This document shows positions 7,661 through 16,095 of a DNA stretch of 64,000 nt, one piece after another. The stretch spans positions 2,108,001 through 2,172,000 of the forward strand of contig NZ_OY970459.1 in the NCBI RefSeq assembly GCF_963853665.1, read 5' to 3'. Every line of letters begins with the position of its first letter. Position 1 is the first letter of the stretch. The notes beneath the pieces are model-generated. The model was not told where the DNA came from. It saw only the letters and a program-made list of their open reading frames with translations, and searched no databases. The DNA is from Mycobacterium decipiens (lineage in GTDB: Bacteria > Actinomycetota > Actinomycetes > Mycobacteriales > Mycobacteriaceae). A program made the position numbers and the translations under genes.

Positions 7661-7981
7661 ATGTCGCAGATTATGTACAACTACCCGGCGATGATGGCCC
7701 ATGCCGGGGACATGTCGGGTTATGCGGGCACGCTGCAGAGCTTGGGGGCCGATATCGCCAGCGAGCAGGCGGTGCTGTCGGGTGCGTGGCAGGGGGATAC
7801 CGGGTTGACCTATCAGGGTTGGCAGGCGCGGTGGAATCAGGCGATGGAGGATCTGATGCGGGCCTATCATTCGATGGCCGGCACGCATGAGTCCAACACC
7901 ATGGCCATGCTGGCCCGCGACGGGGCCGAAACCGCCAAATGGGGGGCTAGGCTGCTTGCGACTTTGTTGAGGCAAAGGTAA
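7661..7981 (+). CDS. EsxH (TB10.4)-like WXG100 protein
   Basis: This 106-residue protein from ATG 7661 begins [18 protein letters not shown], nearly identical to the opening of TB10.4 (EsxH) of the ESX-3 system. The helical-hairpin turn carries AWQGDTG (the WXG motif) at about residues 43-49. The second helix, [20 protein letters not shown], matches the family. The C-terminus ([14 protein letters not shown]) is about ten residues longer than in EsxH and basic. EsxH normally dimerises with EsxG, is exported by ESX-3 and supports iron and zinc uptake. Here the cognate EsxG is truncated, so this copy is an orphan that might pair with an EsxG encoded elsewhere. Confidence 0.9.
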   Translation: MSQIMYNYPAMMAHAGDMSGYAGTLQSLGADIASEQAVLSGAWQGDTGLTYQGWQARWNQAMEDLMRAYHSMAGTHESNTMAMLARDGAETAKWGARLLATLLRQR

Positions 7982-8145
7982 GTACCTGTTGTGTAACAGT
8001 TTTCGTCATATATCGCCCGCACGCCACACCCGGTCGACTAGCGGTCAAAGCTGTGACTGGTCAGCGGTTGGTGGGTGTGGGACATCCGTGATGGATCGGC
8101 CTCCTTCATCGTGGGCGCGACATCAAGTTCGTTAGGCGAACGATT

Positions 8146-9417
8146 ATGACATCGGCAGTGTGGATGGGTTCGTCGCCAGAGGTGCATTCGGCGTTGCTGA
8201 GTTCGGGTCCGGGTTCGGGGCCGTTGCTGGCTGCGGCGTCGGCGTGGACGTCGCTTAGCGCCGAGTATTTCTCGGCGGCTGACGAACTCACTGCCGAAGT
8301 CGTCACTGTTGAAGGCGAGGTGTGGCAGGGGCCGAGTGCCGCGAATTATGCGGCTGCGCACCGGCCGTATGTAGCGTGGTTGGTGAAAAACGGAGCCGAC
8401 GCCGCTGCGATGGCTGCTGAGCTTGAGGCGGTGGCCGCGGCGTATAGCGCTGCGCTGGCGGCTATGCCCACGATAAGCGAGTTGGCCGCGAATCATGTCA
8501 CCCATGGTGTGTTGCTAGCGACCAACTTCTTTGGCATCAATGCCATTCCGATCGCCGTCAACGAGGCCGACTATGCGCGCATGTGGGTCCAAGCTGCGAC
8601 CACCATGGCCACTTATGACGCGGTCTCAACCATGACTGTGGCATGCGCGCCACAAGCGACCGTTGCCCCACGCCTGATCCATTCCATTGGTAGCGACGCC
8701 CTGAATGTTGCGTCGCAGGCCGCAGCAGTGCCGGGCAGCTGGTGGGGGTTTTTGGAAGACTTCTTGTACTTTTTCGTCGAGATCTTCGCTTATGCCTGGG
8801 ATTCTATGGCAGTGCTCGCTTTTGATATCAGTGACTACCTTGAGGGTTATGTCGGTGCGTACCTTGGTGACCTCATCGGCGTGGTGGTAGCAGTGATCGT
8901 CGGCTTCTTGGGGGGCTTTGCATATGAAGCTGTGTATGAGGCGGTGGCTGCCCTTCTCGTGGCGCACAGTGCGTCCGAGGTAATCATGATCTTGCTAGCT
9001 CTCGCCAGCGTGTTTGCGGTCGATTCCGTCGCGACCGCGGTGGTGCTTGGCGCCGTTGCCGTGCCACTTGCTACCGTCGCTGCCGCGATCATCCTGCCGA
9101 TTGCATTGCCACTGGGTATTGATGGGTATGTCCGGGGTTCATCGGACCTTGGTGTGGGCTTGGCAGACGCTGGCTCGGAGAGTGTAGGTGTGTCGTCGGA
9201 TGCTCAAAGCATAAATACACCAACGCAACTGGGCGCCCTTGCGCGTGTTCAGTCGCTGTCTGGGCCGAATGATGCCGCTGCGTTACCAGCGGTGGGGGGT
9301 ATTGATCAAGGTTCAGCGAGGGTGGAGCCGTCGGGGTTGTCGGTGTTGGGTGCTGAGTCTGGGGGTTCGCGGGTGCCCATGTTGCCGTCGTCGTGGGATC
9401 TGAGTTGGTCAAAGTGA
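8146..9417 (+). CDS. PPE-family protein, PPE4-like
   Basis: The 423-residue protein starts at ATG 8146. The first 180 residues are a PPE domain: [18 protein letters not shown], then a WxG (VWQGPSA) and the [21 protein letters not shown] segment, which matches ESX-3 PPE4 closely. The eponymous motif reads SPE rather than PPE. The next 150 residues are very hydrophobic, with several possible membrane segments between about 205 and 335. The C-terminus ([13 protein letters not shown]) resembles the end of PPE4. PPE4 is exported by ESX-3 and contributes to iron acquisition. The gene has 164 bp of upstream DNA and no PE of its own immediately upstream; it is followed by an esxG remnant, as in the ESX-3 order. 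Confidence 0.88.
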   Translation: MTSAVWMGSSPEVHSALLSSGPGSGPLLAAASAWTSLSAEYFSAADELTAEVVTVEGEVWQGPSAANYAAAHRPYVAWLVKNGADAAAMAAELEAVAAAYSAALAAMPTISELAANHVTHGVLLATNFFGINAIPIAVNEADYARMWVQAATTMATYDAVSTMTVACAPQATVAPRLIHSIGSDALNVASQAAAVPGSWWGFLEDFLYFFVEIFAYAWDSMAVLAFDISDYLEGYVGAYLGDLIGVVVAVIVGFLGGFAYEAVYEAVAALLVAHSASEVIMILLALASVFAVDSVATAVVLGAVAVPLATVAAAIILPIALPLGIDGYVRGSSDLGVGLADAGSESVGVSSDAQSINTPTQLGALARVQSLSGPNDAAALPAVGGIDQGSARVEPSGLSVLGAESGGSRVPMLPSSWDLSWSK

Positions 9418-9432
9418 TTCGGAAGAAGCGTT

Positions 9433-9620
9433 ATGAGTTTGTTGGATGCCCATATTCCGCAGTTGGTGGCTTCGGAGTCGGCTTTGGGGCTAAGGCGGGG
9501 TTGATGCGGCACACGATCGGTCAGGCTTCCAATGCCCGGTTTGCTGCTGTGGCCGCTGATGCCGCGGCCGCACACACTACCCGGCGATGTCAGCGCTGGC
9601 TAGCCCTGTTTGATGCCTAG
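9433..9620 (+). pseudogene. esxG N-terminal remnant, frameshifted
   Basis: From ATG 9433 the translation MSLLDAHIPQLVASESA is the start of EsxG. A missing base near 9484 then shifts the frame and a stop follows within a few codons. In the next frame the EsxG sequence continues (AKAGLMRHTIGQA) to about 9528, after which an altered ARFAAVAA stretch and unrelated residues run to a stop at 9620. No esxH follows. It sits 16 bp after the PPE stop, the ESX-3 arrangement. This piece carries the part of EsxG that the fusion at 7473 lacks. Confidence 0.8.
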
Positions 9621-9717
9621 ATGGGACGTCGATTCGAATGCGGCAGAGCTCATCGGCGATCGCGCTGGTTCATCGCCGAAACCATCTGGTGCGGAGACTT
9701 TTCCGGTTTGGCGCTTG

Positions 9718-10680
9718 CTAGGCGTGCAACGCCTTTTTCAGCGCCGCAACTCCGCGGTTGGTGGCCTCGGCCGCGGCGGGTACCACGAGAGCGAAGCTGA
9801 CGTAGCCGTGCACCATGGTCGGCTCGTTGCTCAACTCCGCCGGCACCCCGGCGGCGGTGAGCAGTTCGGCGTAGCGGGCCCCGTCGTCGCGCAGCGGGTC
9901 GTGTTCGGCGGTACCGATAAACGCCGGTGGCAGGCCCGCGAAGTTCGCGGCATTGGCCGGGGCCAGAGTGGGGGGCAGCGTCGTGTGGTCACTGATATCC
10001 AGCCCCGGCACATACCAGGTCAGGAAGGCATCGATGACGTCGCGATCCAGGATCGGCGCGTCGGCGTTCTCGGTAAATGCCGGCAGCGACAGATCGCCGG
10101 TGACCGAGGGATACCACAGCAACTGGAACACCAGCGCCGGTCCGCCGTTGTCGCGGGCAAGCTGCGCCACGACCGCCGAGATGTTGCCGCCGGCCGAATC
10201 GCCGGCAACGGCGATGCGGTTCGGGTCACCGCCCAGCTCGGTGGCATGCTCGCCGACCCAGCGCAATGCCGCATAGCTGTCGTGGATCCCGGCCGGGTAG
10301 GGATGCTCGGGGGCAAGCCGGTAGTCAACGGACACCACGATGGCCTCGGCGCCGACGGCGTGGGCGCGGGCGACGGGGTCGTGAGTGTCCAGATCGCCGA
10401 GCGACCAGCCGCCACCGTGGTAGTAGACCAGCACGGGCAAGTTATCGCCGGCGACTGGCGGCCAGTAGATCCGGACCGGGATGTCGGTGAGATCGTCGTA
10501 ACCAACGGTGCGATCTTCGATGCGTAGCTCCGGCAGCATCTCCGGGGGCGCCTTCAGTTGGCGAAGCCGCGCGCGTGCGACTTCCACTCCGTCGGCCGCG
10601 GTGAACGTCAGCGGAACGGCATCGAGCAGCATGCTCAGCAGGGGATCGATATCGGGTCGGGCAAGGGTTGGCTCCGTCAT
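9718..10680 (-). CDS. nlhH: Carboxylesterase NlhH (HSL family)
   Basis: This 320-residue alpha/beta hydrolase belongs to the hormone-sensitive-lipase family. The oxyanion motif HGGGW starts at His88 and the nucleophile elbow GDSAGG has its serine at residue 162. The catalytic Asp and His lie in the C-terminal quarter (EHDPLRDD and MVHGYVS). M. tuberculosis NlhH (LipH) hydrolyses short-chain esters in the cytosol. It lies 24 bp downstream of the paralogue lipI on the same strand, so the pair probably forms an operon that arose by tandem duplication. The start ATG at 10680 agrees with the known length of 319-320 residues. Confidence 0.92.
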   Translation of the reverse strand: MTEPTLARPDIDPLLSMLLDAVPLTFTAADGVEVARARLRQLKAPPEMLPELRIEDRTVGYDDLTDIPVRIYWPPVAGDNLPVLVYYHGGGWSLGDLDTHDPVARAHAVGAEAIVVSVDYRLAPEHPYPAGIHDSYAALRWVGEHATELGGDPNRIAVAGDSAGGNISAVVAQLARDNGGPALVFQLLWYPSVTGDLSLPAFTENADAPILDRDVIDAFLTWYVPGLDISDHTTLPPTLAPANAANFAGLPPAFIGTAEHDPLRDDGARYAELLTAAGVPAELSNEPTMVHGYVSFALVVPAAAEATNRGVAALKKALHA

Positions 10681-10704
10681 GGGCCTTTACCGTACCCGTG
10701 CGAC

Positions 10705-11667
10705 CTACCCGTGCAATGCGGTCCGCAACGCTGCTAGCCCGCGGTTCAGGCCGGCGGTGGCGGCGGGCACCACACCTGCGTACCCGACATAGCCGTGCAC
10801 CATCGTCTCGGCGTTGTGTACCTGGACGGGTACGCCGGCGGCGGCGAGCAACTCGCCGTACCGGATACCGTCGTCGCGCAACGGGTCGTAACCGGCAACA
10901 CCGATGTGGGCGGGCGGCAGGTCGGCCAGGTTCTCCGCCCGGCCCGGCGCCATCGCCGCCGGCGGGTTGGACATATCGATTTTGCCGGCGTACCAACGGG
11001 AGAACGCGGCAATCGCCTTGACGTCGAGGAGCGGTGCGTCGGCGTTCTCGGCGAACGACGGCAGCGATTGGTCCCACAGCGTGGAGGGGTACCACAACAG
11101 CTGGAACGCAATCCGCGGTTCGCCCTGGTCACGGGCGCGCTGCGCGATCACCGCGGCGATGGTGCCGCCAGCAGAATCTCCGGCGACGGCCAGGCGGCCG
11201 ACGTCAGCACCGATCTGGAGGCCATGGTCGGCGACCCATAACGTTGCGGCCCAAGCGTCTTCGATGGCAGCGGGGTACGGGTGCTCGGGGGCCAGCCGGT
11301 AGTCAACCGACACGACGATCGCGTCAGCGCCGACGGCATGCTGACGGCACGAGCCGTCGTGCGTGTCGAGGTCGCCCATGACGAACCCGCCGCCGTGGAA
11401 ATACAGCACAACGGGCGGCTCGCCATGATCGGGATCCGTTGGCGGCCAATAGACGCGGATGTCGATCGTCCCCGCCGGCCCATCGATCGCCCGGTCCTCG
11501 ACCCGCAGCTCGGGATGCACCACTCGGCGTGGCAGGTCGCGCAACCGCTGGCGCGCCGCGTCGATCCCATCGTCGATGGATAGCCGAAACGGAACAGCAT
11601 CCAGTACCTTCAGCAGGATGGGGTCGATCGCGGGTTTCTCGTCGGCGGTGTTGTCCAAACTCGGCAT
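10705..11667 (-). CDS. lipI: Carboxylesterase LipI (HSL family)
   Basis: This 320-residue paralogue of the following nlhH has the HGGGFVMGD oxyanion motif, the nucleophile motif GDSAGGT and a C-terminal DPLRDDG / MVHGY pair supplying the acid and base. It is expected to cleave short-chain acyl esters. The ATG at 11667 overlaps on the opposite strand with the ATG at 11666 of the next gene (a shared CATG), leaving no leader between the divergent genes if both starts are right. Synteny and sequence match Rv1400c. Confidence 0.9.
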   Translation of the reverse strand: MPSLDNTADEKPAIDPILLKVLDAVPFRLSIDDGIDAARQRLRDLPRRVVHPELRVEDRAIDGPAGTIDIRVYWPPTDPDHGEPPVVLYFHGGGFVMGDLDTHDGSCRQHAVGADAIVVSVDYRLAPEHPYPAAIEDAWAATLWVADHGLQIGADVGRLAVAGDSAGGTIAAVIAQRARDQGEPRIAFQLLWYPSTLWDQSLPSFAENADAPLLDVKAIAAFSRWYAGKIDMSNPPAAMAPGRAENLADLPPAHIGVAGYDPLRDDGIRYGELLAAAGVPVQVHNAETMVHGYVGYAGVVPAATAGLNRGLAALRTALHG

Positions 11668-12415
11668 GGACGTACCGTACGCATCTCGCTTGGTGACCGG
11701 TGGTTGGGTGGCCGCCGGCTGGGCGGGCCTCGCCTACGGCGTGTACTTGACCGTAGTCGCGATGCGGTTGCCGCCCGGGAGCGAGCTGACCGGGCAGTGG
11801 GTACTGCAGCCCGCGTTCAAGGCGTCGATGGCGGTGTTGCTGGCCGTCGCCGCGCTTGCCCACCCCATCGCCCGCGAGCGGCGGTGGCTGGTGGGTGCGC
11901 TGTTGTTGTCGGCGGCCGGCGACTGGTTGCTGGCGATCGGCTGGTGGACGCAGTCATTCGTGTTCGGGTTGGGGGCATTCCTGCTGGCGCACTTGTGTTT
12001 CCTAGGTGCGCTGCTGCCGCTCGCGCTCAAGGCGGCTCCGACGCGTGCGCGCATCATCGCCGTCATCGTAATGTGCGCGGCGCCCGGGGGGCTGCTGGTG
12101 TGGTTCTGGCCCCATCTGGGTCAGGAGAAACTGACGGTTCCGGTGACGGTCTACATCGTCGTGTTATCCGCGATGGTGTGCACCGCGCTCCTGGCCCAGC
12201 TACCGACCATCTGGACCGCTGTGGGGGCGGTGTGTTTCGCCGTGTCGGATTCGATGATCGCCATCGGCCGATTCATTCTCGGCAACGAGGTATTGGCGGT
12301 ACCGATCTGGTGGACGTATGCCGCGGCGGCGATCCTGATTACGGCGGGGTTCTTCTTCGGCCGCGAGGGCGCTGAGCAAACCACCGCCAACGTTCCCGGG
12401 TCTGCCGAGAGCTAG
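11666..12415 (+). CDS. YhhN-family integral membrane protein (Rv1401-like)
   Basis: From ATG 11666 the protein has 249 residues; a GTG at 11693 would give 240 and avoid the overlap with the divergent lipI start. At least seven hydrophobic segments are visible, including [44 protein letters not shown] and [10 protein letters not shown]. The GDWLLA and [10 protein letters not shown] motifs are those of the YhhN/TMEM86 family. TMEM86 members hydrolyse lysoplasmalogens, but the activity of mycobacterial members is not established to my knowledge. It is followed 35 bp later by priA on the same strand. Confidence 0.8.
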   Translation: MDVPYASRLVTGGWVAAGWAGLAYGVYLTVVAMRLPPGSELTGQWVLQPAFKASMAVLLAVAALAHPIARERRWLVGALLLSAAGDWLLAIGWWTQSFVFGLGAFLLAHLCFLGALLPLALKAAPTRARIIAVIVMCAAPGGLLVWFWPHLGQEKLTVPVTVYIVVLSAMVCTALLAQLPTIWTAVGAVCFAVSDSMIAIGRFILGNEVLAVPIWWTYAAAAILITAGFFFGREGAEQTTANVPGSAES

Positions 12416-12450
12416 GGCAACGCGCTCGACGCGCGAACCAGGCAAGAAAG

Positions 12451-14475
12451 ATGTTGTCTAGCAGCGGATCTCGCGGCCGACCCCGCACGCCTGTTGAGGT
12501 CGAGCCGATCGCACGGGTGCTGCCGATGTTGTCGGTGCCGCACCTGGACCGCGACTTCGACTACTTGGTGTCCGCCGAGCAGTCCGACGATGCCCAGCCG
12601 GGAGTGCGGGTACGGGTGCGGTTTCATGGCCGGCTGGTCGACGGTTTTGTGCTGGAGCGTCGCAACGACACCGATCACCAGGGCAAGCTGGGCTGGCTGG
12701 ATCGGGTGGTGTCGCCCGAGCCGGTGCTGACGGCGGAAATTCGCCGGTTGGTCGACGCAGTCGCGGCGCGCTACGCCGGGACTCGCCCGGATGTGGTGCG
12801 GCTCGCGGTGCCCGCCCGACACGCCAGGGTGGAGCGCGAACCCGCGGCTATCCCGGCCCGGCCATTGACCCCAGCGCCGGTCGACCCGGCGGGTTGGGAA
12901 GTTTATGGTCGCGGCGGACAATTCCTGGCGGCGCTGGCCTCCTCGCGCGCCGCCCGGGCGGTCTGGCAGGCGGTTCCCGGTGAGCTGTGGGCGGACCGAT
13001 TCGCCGAGGCCGCCGCGCAGACCGTACGCGCCGGACGCTCGGTGCTGGCGGTGGTGCCCGATCAGCGGGATCTGGACGCGCTGTGGCAGGCCGCGACGGC
13101 CCACGTCGATGAGCACACTGTGGTGGCACTGTCGGCGGGCTTGGGGCCGGCAGCACGCTACCGGCGCTGGCTGGCCGCGCTGCGCGGCCAGGCCCGGCTG
13201 GTGATCGGTACCCGCAGCGCGGTGTTCGCGCCGCTGAGCGACCTGGGTCTGGTCATGGTTTGGGCCGACGCCGATGACTCCCTCGCCGAGCCGCGGGCAC
13301 CCTATCCGCACGCCCGGGAGGTGGCGATGCTGCGCGCGCATCAGGCGCGGTGCGCGGCGCTGATCGGTGGCTACGCCCGCACCGCCGAGGCTCACGCGCT
13401 GGTGCGTAGCGGCTGGGCGCACGACGTGGTCGCACCACGGCCGGTGGTGCGTGGGTGCACTCCTCGGGTGGTTGCCCTCGACGACAGCGGGTACGCCGAC
13501 GAACTGGACCCGGCCGCCCGCACAGCGCGGATACCGTCGGTCGCGCTGCGCGCGGCCCGCTCGGCGCTGCAGGCCGGAGCGCCGGTGCTGGTGCAGGTGC
13601 CGCGGCGCGGGTATGTGCCCTCGCTGGCCTGCGGACGCTGCCGTGCGATCGCCCGTTGCCGGCATTGCACGGGTCCGTTGTCGCTGCAAGACGCCGGCCC
13701 GCCCGGTGCGGTATGTCGCTGGTGCGGACGGGTGGACCCGACCCTGCGATGCGCGCGCTGCGGGTCGGATGCGGTGCGTGCCGTGGTCGTCGGGGCCCGG
13801 CGAACTGCCGAAGAGCTGGGCCGAGCATTCCCGGGTACGGCGGTGATCACGTCGGCGGGCGAGATAATCGTGGCGGAGGTCGACGCCCGCCCGGTCCTGG
13901 TGGTCGCTACCCCAGGAGCCGAACCCCGGGCGTCCGGCGGGTACGGGGCCGCGCTGCTGCTGGATAGCTGGGCGCTGCTGGGCCGGCAAGACCTGCGCGC
14001 CGCCGAGAATGCGCTGTGGCGCTGGATGACGGCGGCCGCACTGGTGCGTCCGCGCGGCGCCGGCGGTGTGGTGACGGTGGTCGCCGAATCATCCATTCCG
14101 ACAGTGCAATCGCTGATCCGGTGGGATCCGGTAGGCCACGCGGAGGCCGAACTGGCGGCCCGAACCGAGGTCGGCCTACCGCCAAGTGTGCACATCGCTG
14201 CCCTGGATGGCCCGGCCGGCACCGTGACGGCACTGCTGGAGGCGGCTCGGTTGCCCGACGGCTCCGACCTGCTCGGCCCGGTGGACCTGCCGCCTGGCGT
14301 CCGCCGCCCGGCGGGCGTCCCCACCGATGAGCCAGTCATCAGGATGTTGCTGCGAGTCCGCCGCGAGCAGGGCCTGGAATTGGCCGCGAGTCTGCGGCGT
14401 GGCATCGGTGTGCTCAGCGCGCGGCAGACCCACAAGCCGGTCCGGGTGCAGATTGACCCGCTGCACGTTGGATAG
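12451..14475 (+). CDS. priA: Primosomal protein N' (PriA), helicase motifs degenerate
   Basis: The 674-residue protein has an N-terminal 3'-DNA-binding domain (about residues 25-110: ARVLPMLSVPHLDRDFDYLV, then VRVRFHGRLVDGFVL). A helicase-like core follows, then a cysteine-rich zinc module at about 393-440 (CGRCRAIARCRHC, CRWC, CARCGS) typical of PriA. The Walker A lysine motif is missing where GSGKT is expected (AVPGELWADRF). The DEEH box is replaced by WADADD. Such loss is characteristic of actinobacterial PriA, which probably acts in replication restart as a DNA-binding and loading platform rather than an ATP-driven helicase. It is annotated in M. tuberculosis as priA (Rv1402). Confidence 0.9.
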   Translation: MLSSSGSRGRPRTPVEVEPIARVLPMLSVPHLDRDFDYLVSAEQSDDAQPGVRVRVRFHGRLVDGFVLERRNDTDHQGKLGWLDRVVSPEPVLTAEIRRLVDAVAARYAGTRPDVVRLAVPARHARVEREPAAIPARPLTPAPVDPAGWEVYGRGGQFLAALASSRAARAVWQAVPGELWADRFAEAAAQTVRAGRSVLAVVPDQRDLDALWQAATAHVDEHTVVALSAGLGPAARYRRWLAALRGQARLVIGTRSAVFAPLSDLGLVMVWADADDSLAEPRAPYPHAREVAMLRAHQARCAALIGGYARTAEAHALVRSGWAHDVVAPRPVVRGCTPRVVALDDSGYADELDPAARTARIPSVALRAARSALQAGAPVLVQVPRRGYVPSLACGRCRAIARCRHCTGPLSLQDAGPPGAVCRWCGRVDPTLRCARCGSDAVRAVVVGARRTAEELGRAFPGTAVITSAGEIIVAEVDARPVLVVATPGAEPRASGGYGAALLLDSWALLGRQDLRAAENALWRWMTAAALVRPRGAGGVVTVVAESSIPTVQSLIRWDPVGHAEAELAARTEVGLPPSVHIAALDGPAGTVTALLEAARLPDGSDLLGPVDLPPGVRRPAGVPTDEPVIRMLLRVRREQGLELAASLRRGIGVLSARQTHKPVRVQIDPLHVG

Positions 14476-14492
14476 ACGGAATAGCCGCTACC

Positions 14493-15317
14493 TCAACGCT
14501 TCCGGGCGGTGAATATCAGGTACTCCCACTGCATCACGTCGTCGTTGAGGTACTCGCGGCAGAGTTCGGTGATTTCGGTGTCGAGTGTGGCGACGCGATC
14601 GAGGTTGTCGGCGATGGCCCGGTAGGCGTTGATCGCCGGGCCGTAGAAGTTCTTAAAATAGTCGCGACATTCTTCGGGGCAACCGAACCGGTCCACTTTC
14701 AGAGAGCCGCGCCGGGTACGAATGTCGGACACGTGATCGCGAAACAGGTCACTCACGTAGTCTTCGCTTCCCCACCACACCTCGTGCGGCGCTCCCGTCG
14801 GCAGGGTCGGTTGGTACGGTCTGATGGTGGACAGCAATTTGCCGTAGAAGCCGTCGGGGGTCCAGCTGAGGGTGCTGATCTTGCCGCCGCGTCGGCAGAC
14901 CCGGGCCATTTCGTCCGCGGTGCGCTGATGGCGCGGAGCGAACATCACCCCGATCGTCGAGAGCACCGCGTCGAATTCGCCAGCGCCGAACGGCAGGGCT
15001 TCTGCGCTGGCTTCCCGACAGCCGAGCTCCAGTCCGACTGCCGCCGCACGCGCTTGGGCGCGGCGCAGCAGCTCCGGCGTCAGGTCGCTGGCAATGACGT
15101 GAGCACCCGCCGCGGCCGCCGGAATCGACACGTTGCCGGTGCCTGCGGCCACATCAAGCACACGGTCGCCGGGGCGAATGCCACTGGCGGAGACCAAGAT
15201 TGGGCCGAGCTGGGCTAATAGCTCCTCGGCGATGGCAGCGTAGTCGCCCAATGCCCACATCTCGCGGTGCGTTCTCGCCGGTGCTTGTCGTTCGCTGATG
15301 GGTGTGTCGATAGTCAT
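14493..15317 (-). CDS. SAM-dependent methyltransferase (Rv1403c-like)
   Basis: A class I methyltransferase of 274 residues. Motif I is VLDVAAGTGNVSIPAA near residue 53, followed by VIASDLTPELLRRAQ and an ALPFGAGEFDAVLSTIGVMF motif, with ARVCRRGG as motif III. ATG 15317 is preceded by CAGGAG on the minus strand. It is a paralogue of the gene at 16096-16920, with the same length and the same start (MTIDTP). The two flank a MarR regulator. The substrate is unknown; the family includes UbiE-like and natural-product methyltransferases. Regulation by the neighbouring MarR is likely, because a sequence motif is shared between the two promoter regions. Confidence 0.88.
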   Translation of the reverse strand: MTIDTPISERQAPARTHREMWALGDYAAIAEELLAQLGPILVSASGIRPGDRVLDVAAGTGNVSIPAAAAGAHVIASDLTPELLRRAQARAAAVGLELGCREASAEALPFGAGEFDAVLSTIGVMFAPRHQRTADEMARVCRRGGKISTLSWTPDGFYGKLLSTIRPYQPTLPTGAPHEVWWGSEDYVSDLFRDHVSDIRTRRGSLKVDRFGCPEECRDYFKNFYGPAINAYRAIADNLDRVATLDTEITELCREYLNDDVMQWEYLIFTARKR

Positions 15318-15424
15318 TGGAACTCCTGCGAGCGGCTAGAGTGGGGCTTCACCTGCGACGTCGTCGTCGGTGGCGGGGCAGATGTGACCATCGCAAGTAT
15401 CCAAACATTGCCCGCAGGCAATAA

Positions 15425-15441
15425 TATGCATGCAAAATAGT
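15425..15441. promoter_or_regulatory. Putative MarR-family binding element, copy 1
   Basis: TATGCATGCAAAATAGT lies in the divergent promoter between the methyltransferase at 14493-15317 and the MarR gene. It matches 17028-17044, upstream of the paralogous methyltransferase, at 14 of 17 positions. The AT-rich element stands out in GC-rich DNA. Confidence 0.5.
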
Positions 15442-15534
15442 CAATGTCGACCACGATAGGCTGGTACACTTTTCTGGCTGTACGCTCGGTGCGCGACGAA
15501 GTTGACGCCCGGCAAAGGCCCGGGGAAGGGGGCA

Positions 15535-16017
15535 ATGATGCCAACGGAAAATCCGACAACGGCCGAAGAATCGGTGGATGCGATCACGGATGCATTACTA
15601 ACGGCGTCCCGGTTGCTGGTAGCCATCTCGGCCCATTCAATCGGTGAGGTCGACGAGAACATCACCATCCCGCAATTCCGGACTCTGGTGATCTTGTCCA
15701 ATCACGGTCCGATCAACCTGGCCACGCTGGCGACATTGCTGGGTGTGCAGCCATCGGCGACCGGCCGAATGGTCGACCGGCTGGTCAGCGCCGAACTGAT
15801 CGACCGTCTACCGCACCCCACCTCTCGGCGGGAGCTGCTCGCAGCGTTGACCAAGCGTGGACGAGAGGTGGTCCGGCAGGTCACCGCGCAACGACGCACC
15901 GAAATCGCCCGCATCGTGGAACAAATGCCGGCGGTGGAACGCCACGGTCTGGTGCGTGCCCTGACGGCGTTCACCGAAGCGGGCGGCGAGCCCGACGCAC
16001 GCTTCGAAATCGAGTAG
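15535..16017 (+). CDS. MarR-family transcriptional regulator (Rv1404-like)
   Basis: The protein has 160 residues from ATG 15535, preceded by GGAAGGGGG; ATG 15538 is an alternative. It has the winged helix-turn-helix of MarR: FRTLVILSNHGPINLATLA, then the recognition segment QPSATGRMVDRLVSAELI, and the wing PTSRRELLAALTKRG. Flanking helices would form the dimer. In M. tuberculosis Rv1404 is reported to control the two adjacent methyltransferase genes and to respond to acidic conditions; that is family knowledge, not visible here. It is divergent from one methyltransferase and convergent with the other, separated from the latter by a strong hairpin at 16026-16078. Confidence 0.92.
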   Translation: MMPTENPTTAEESVDAITDALLTASRLLVAISAHSIGEVDENITIPQFRTLVILSNHGPINLATLATLLGVQPSATGRMVDRLVSAELIDRLPHPTSRRELLAALTKRGREVVRQVTAQRRTEIARIVEQMPAVERHGLVRALTAFTEAGGEPDARFEIE

Positions 16018-16025
16018 CACGCAGC

Positions 16026-16078
16026 CGAGCCCGTGTCTGGCCGTCCGCCCAGCGGCGGAACGGCCCGACACGGGCTCG
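16026..16078. terminator. Strong hairpin between convergent genes, bidirectional terminator
   Basis: CGAGCCCGTGTC (16026-16037) pairs perfectly with GACACGGGCTCG (16067-16078). Inner arms GGCCG/CGGCC and TCCGCC/GGCGGA continue the stem to a tiny loop. It lies between the MarR stop and the stop of the second methyltransferase, the expected place for a shared terminator. There is no long T-run, as is usual in mycobacteria. Confidence 0.8.
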
Positions 16079-16095
16079 AGCTTAGATTGCCTGCG

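Noticed and set aside
7634..7975. 113-codon minus-strand frame opposite the EsxH-like gene
   Set aside because: Antisense shadow of a gene with clear WXG100 homology.
8127..8141. GTTCG-TTAGG-CGAAC inverted repeat before the PPE gene
   Set aside because: Only five base pairs per arm and no similarity to the other operator-like sites; likely chance.
12412..13989. 525-codon minus-strand frame opposite priA
   Set aside because: Low-complexity Arg/Pro/Gly-rich translation, antisense to conserved priA including its zinc module.
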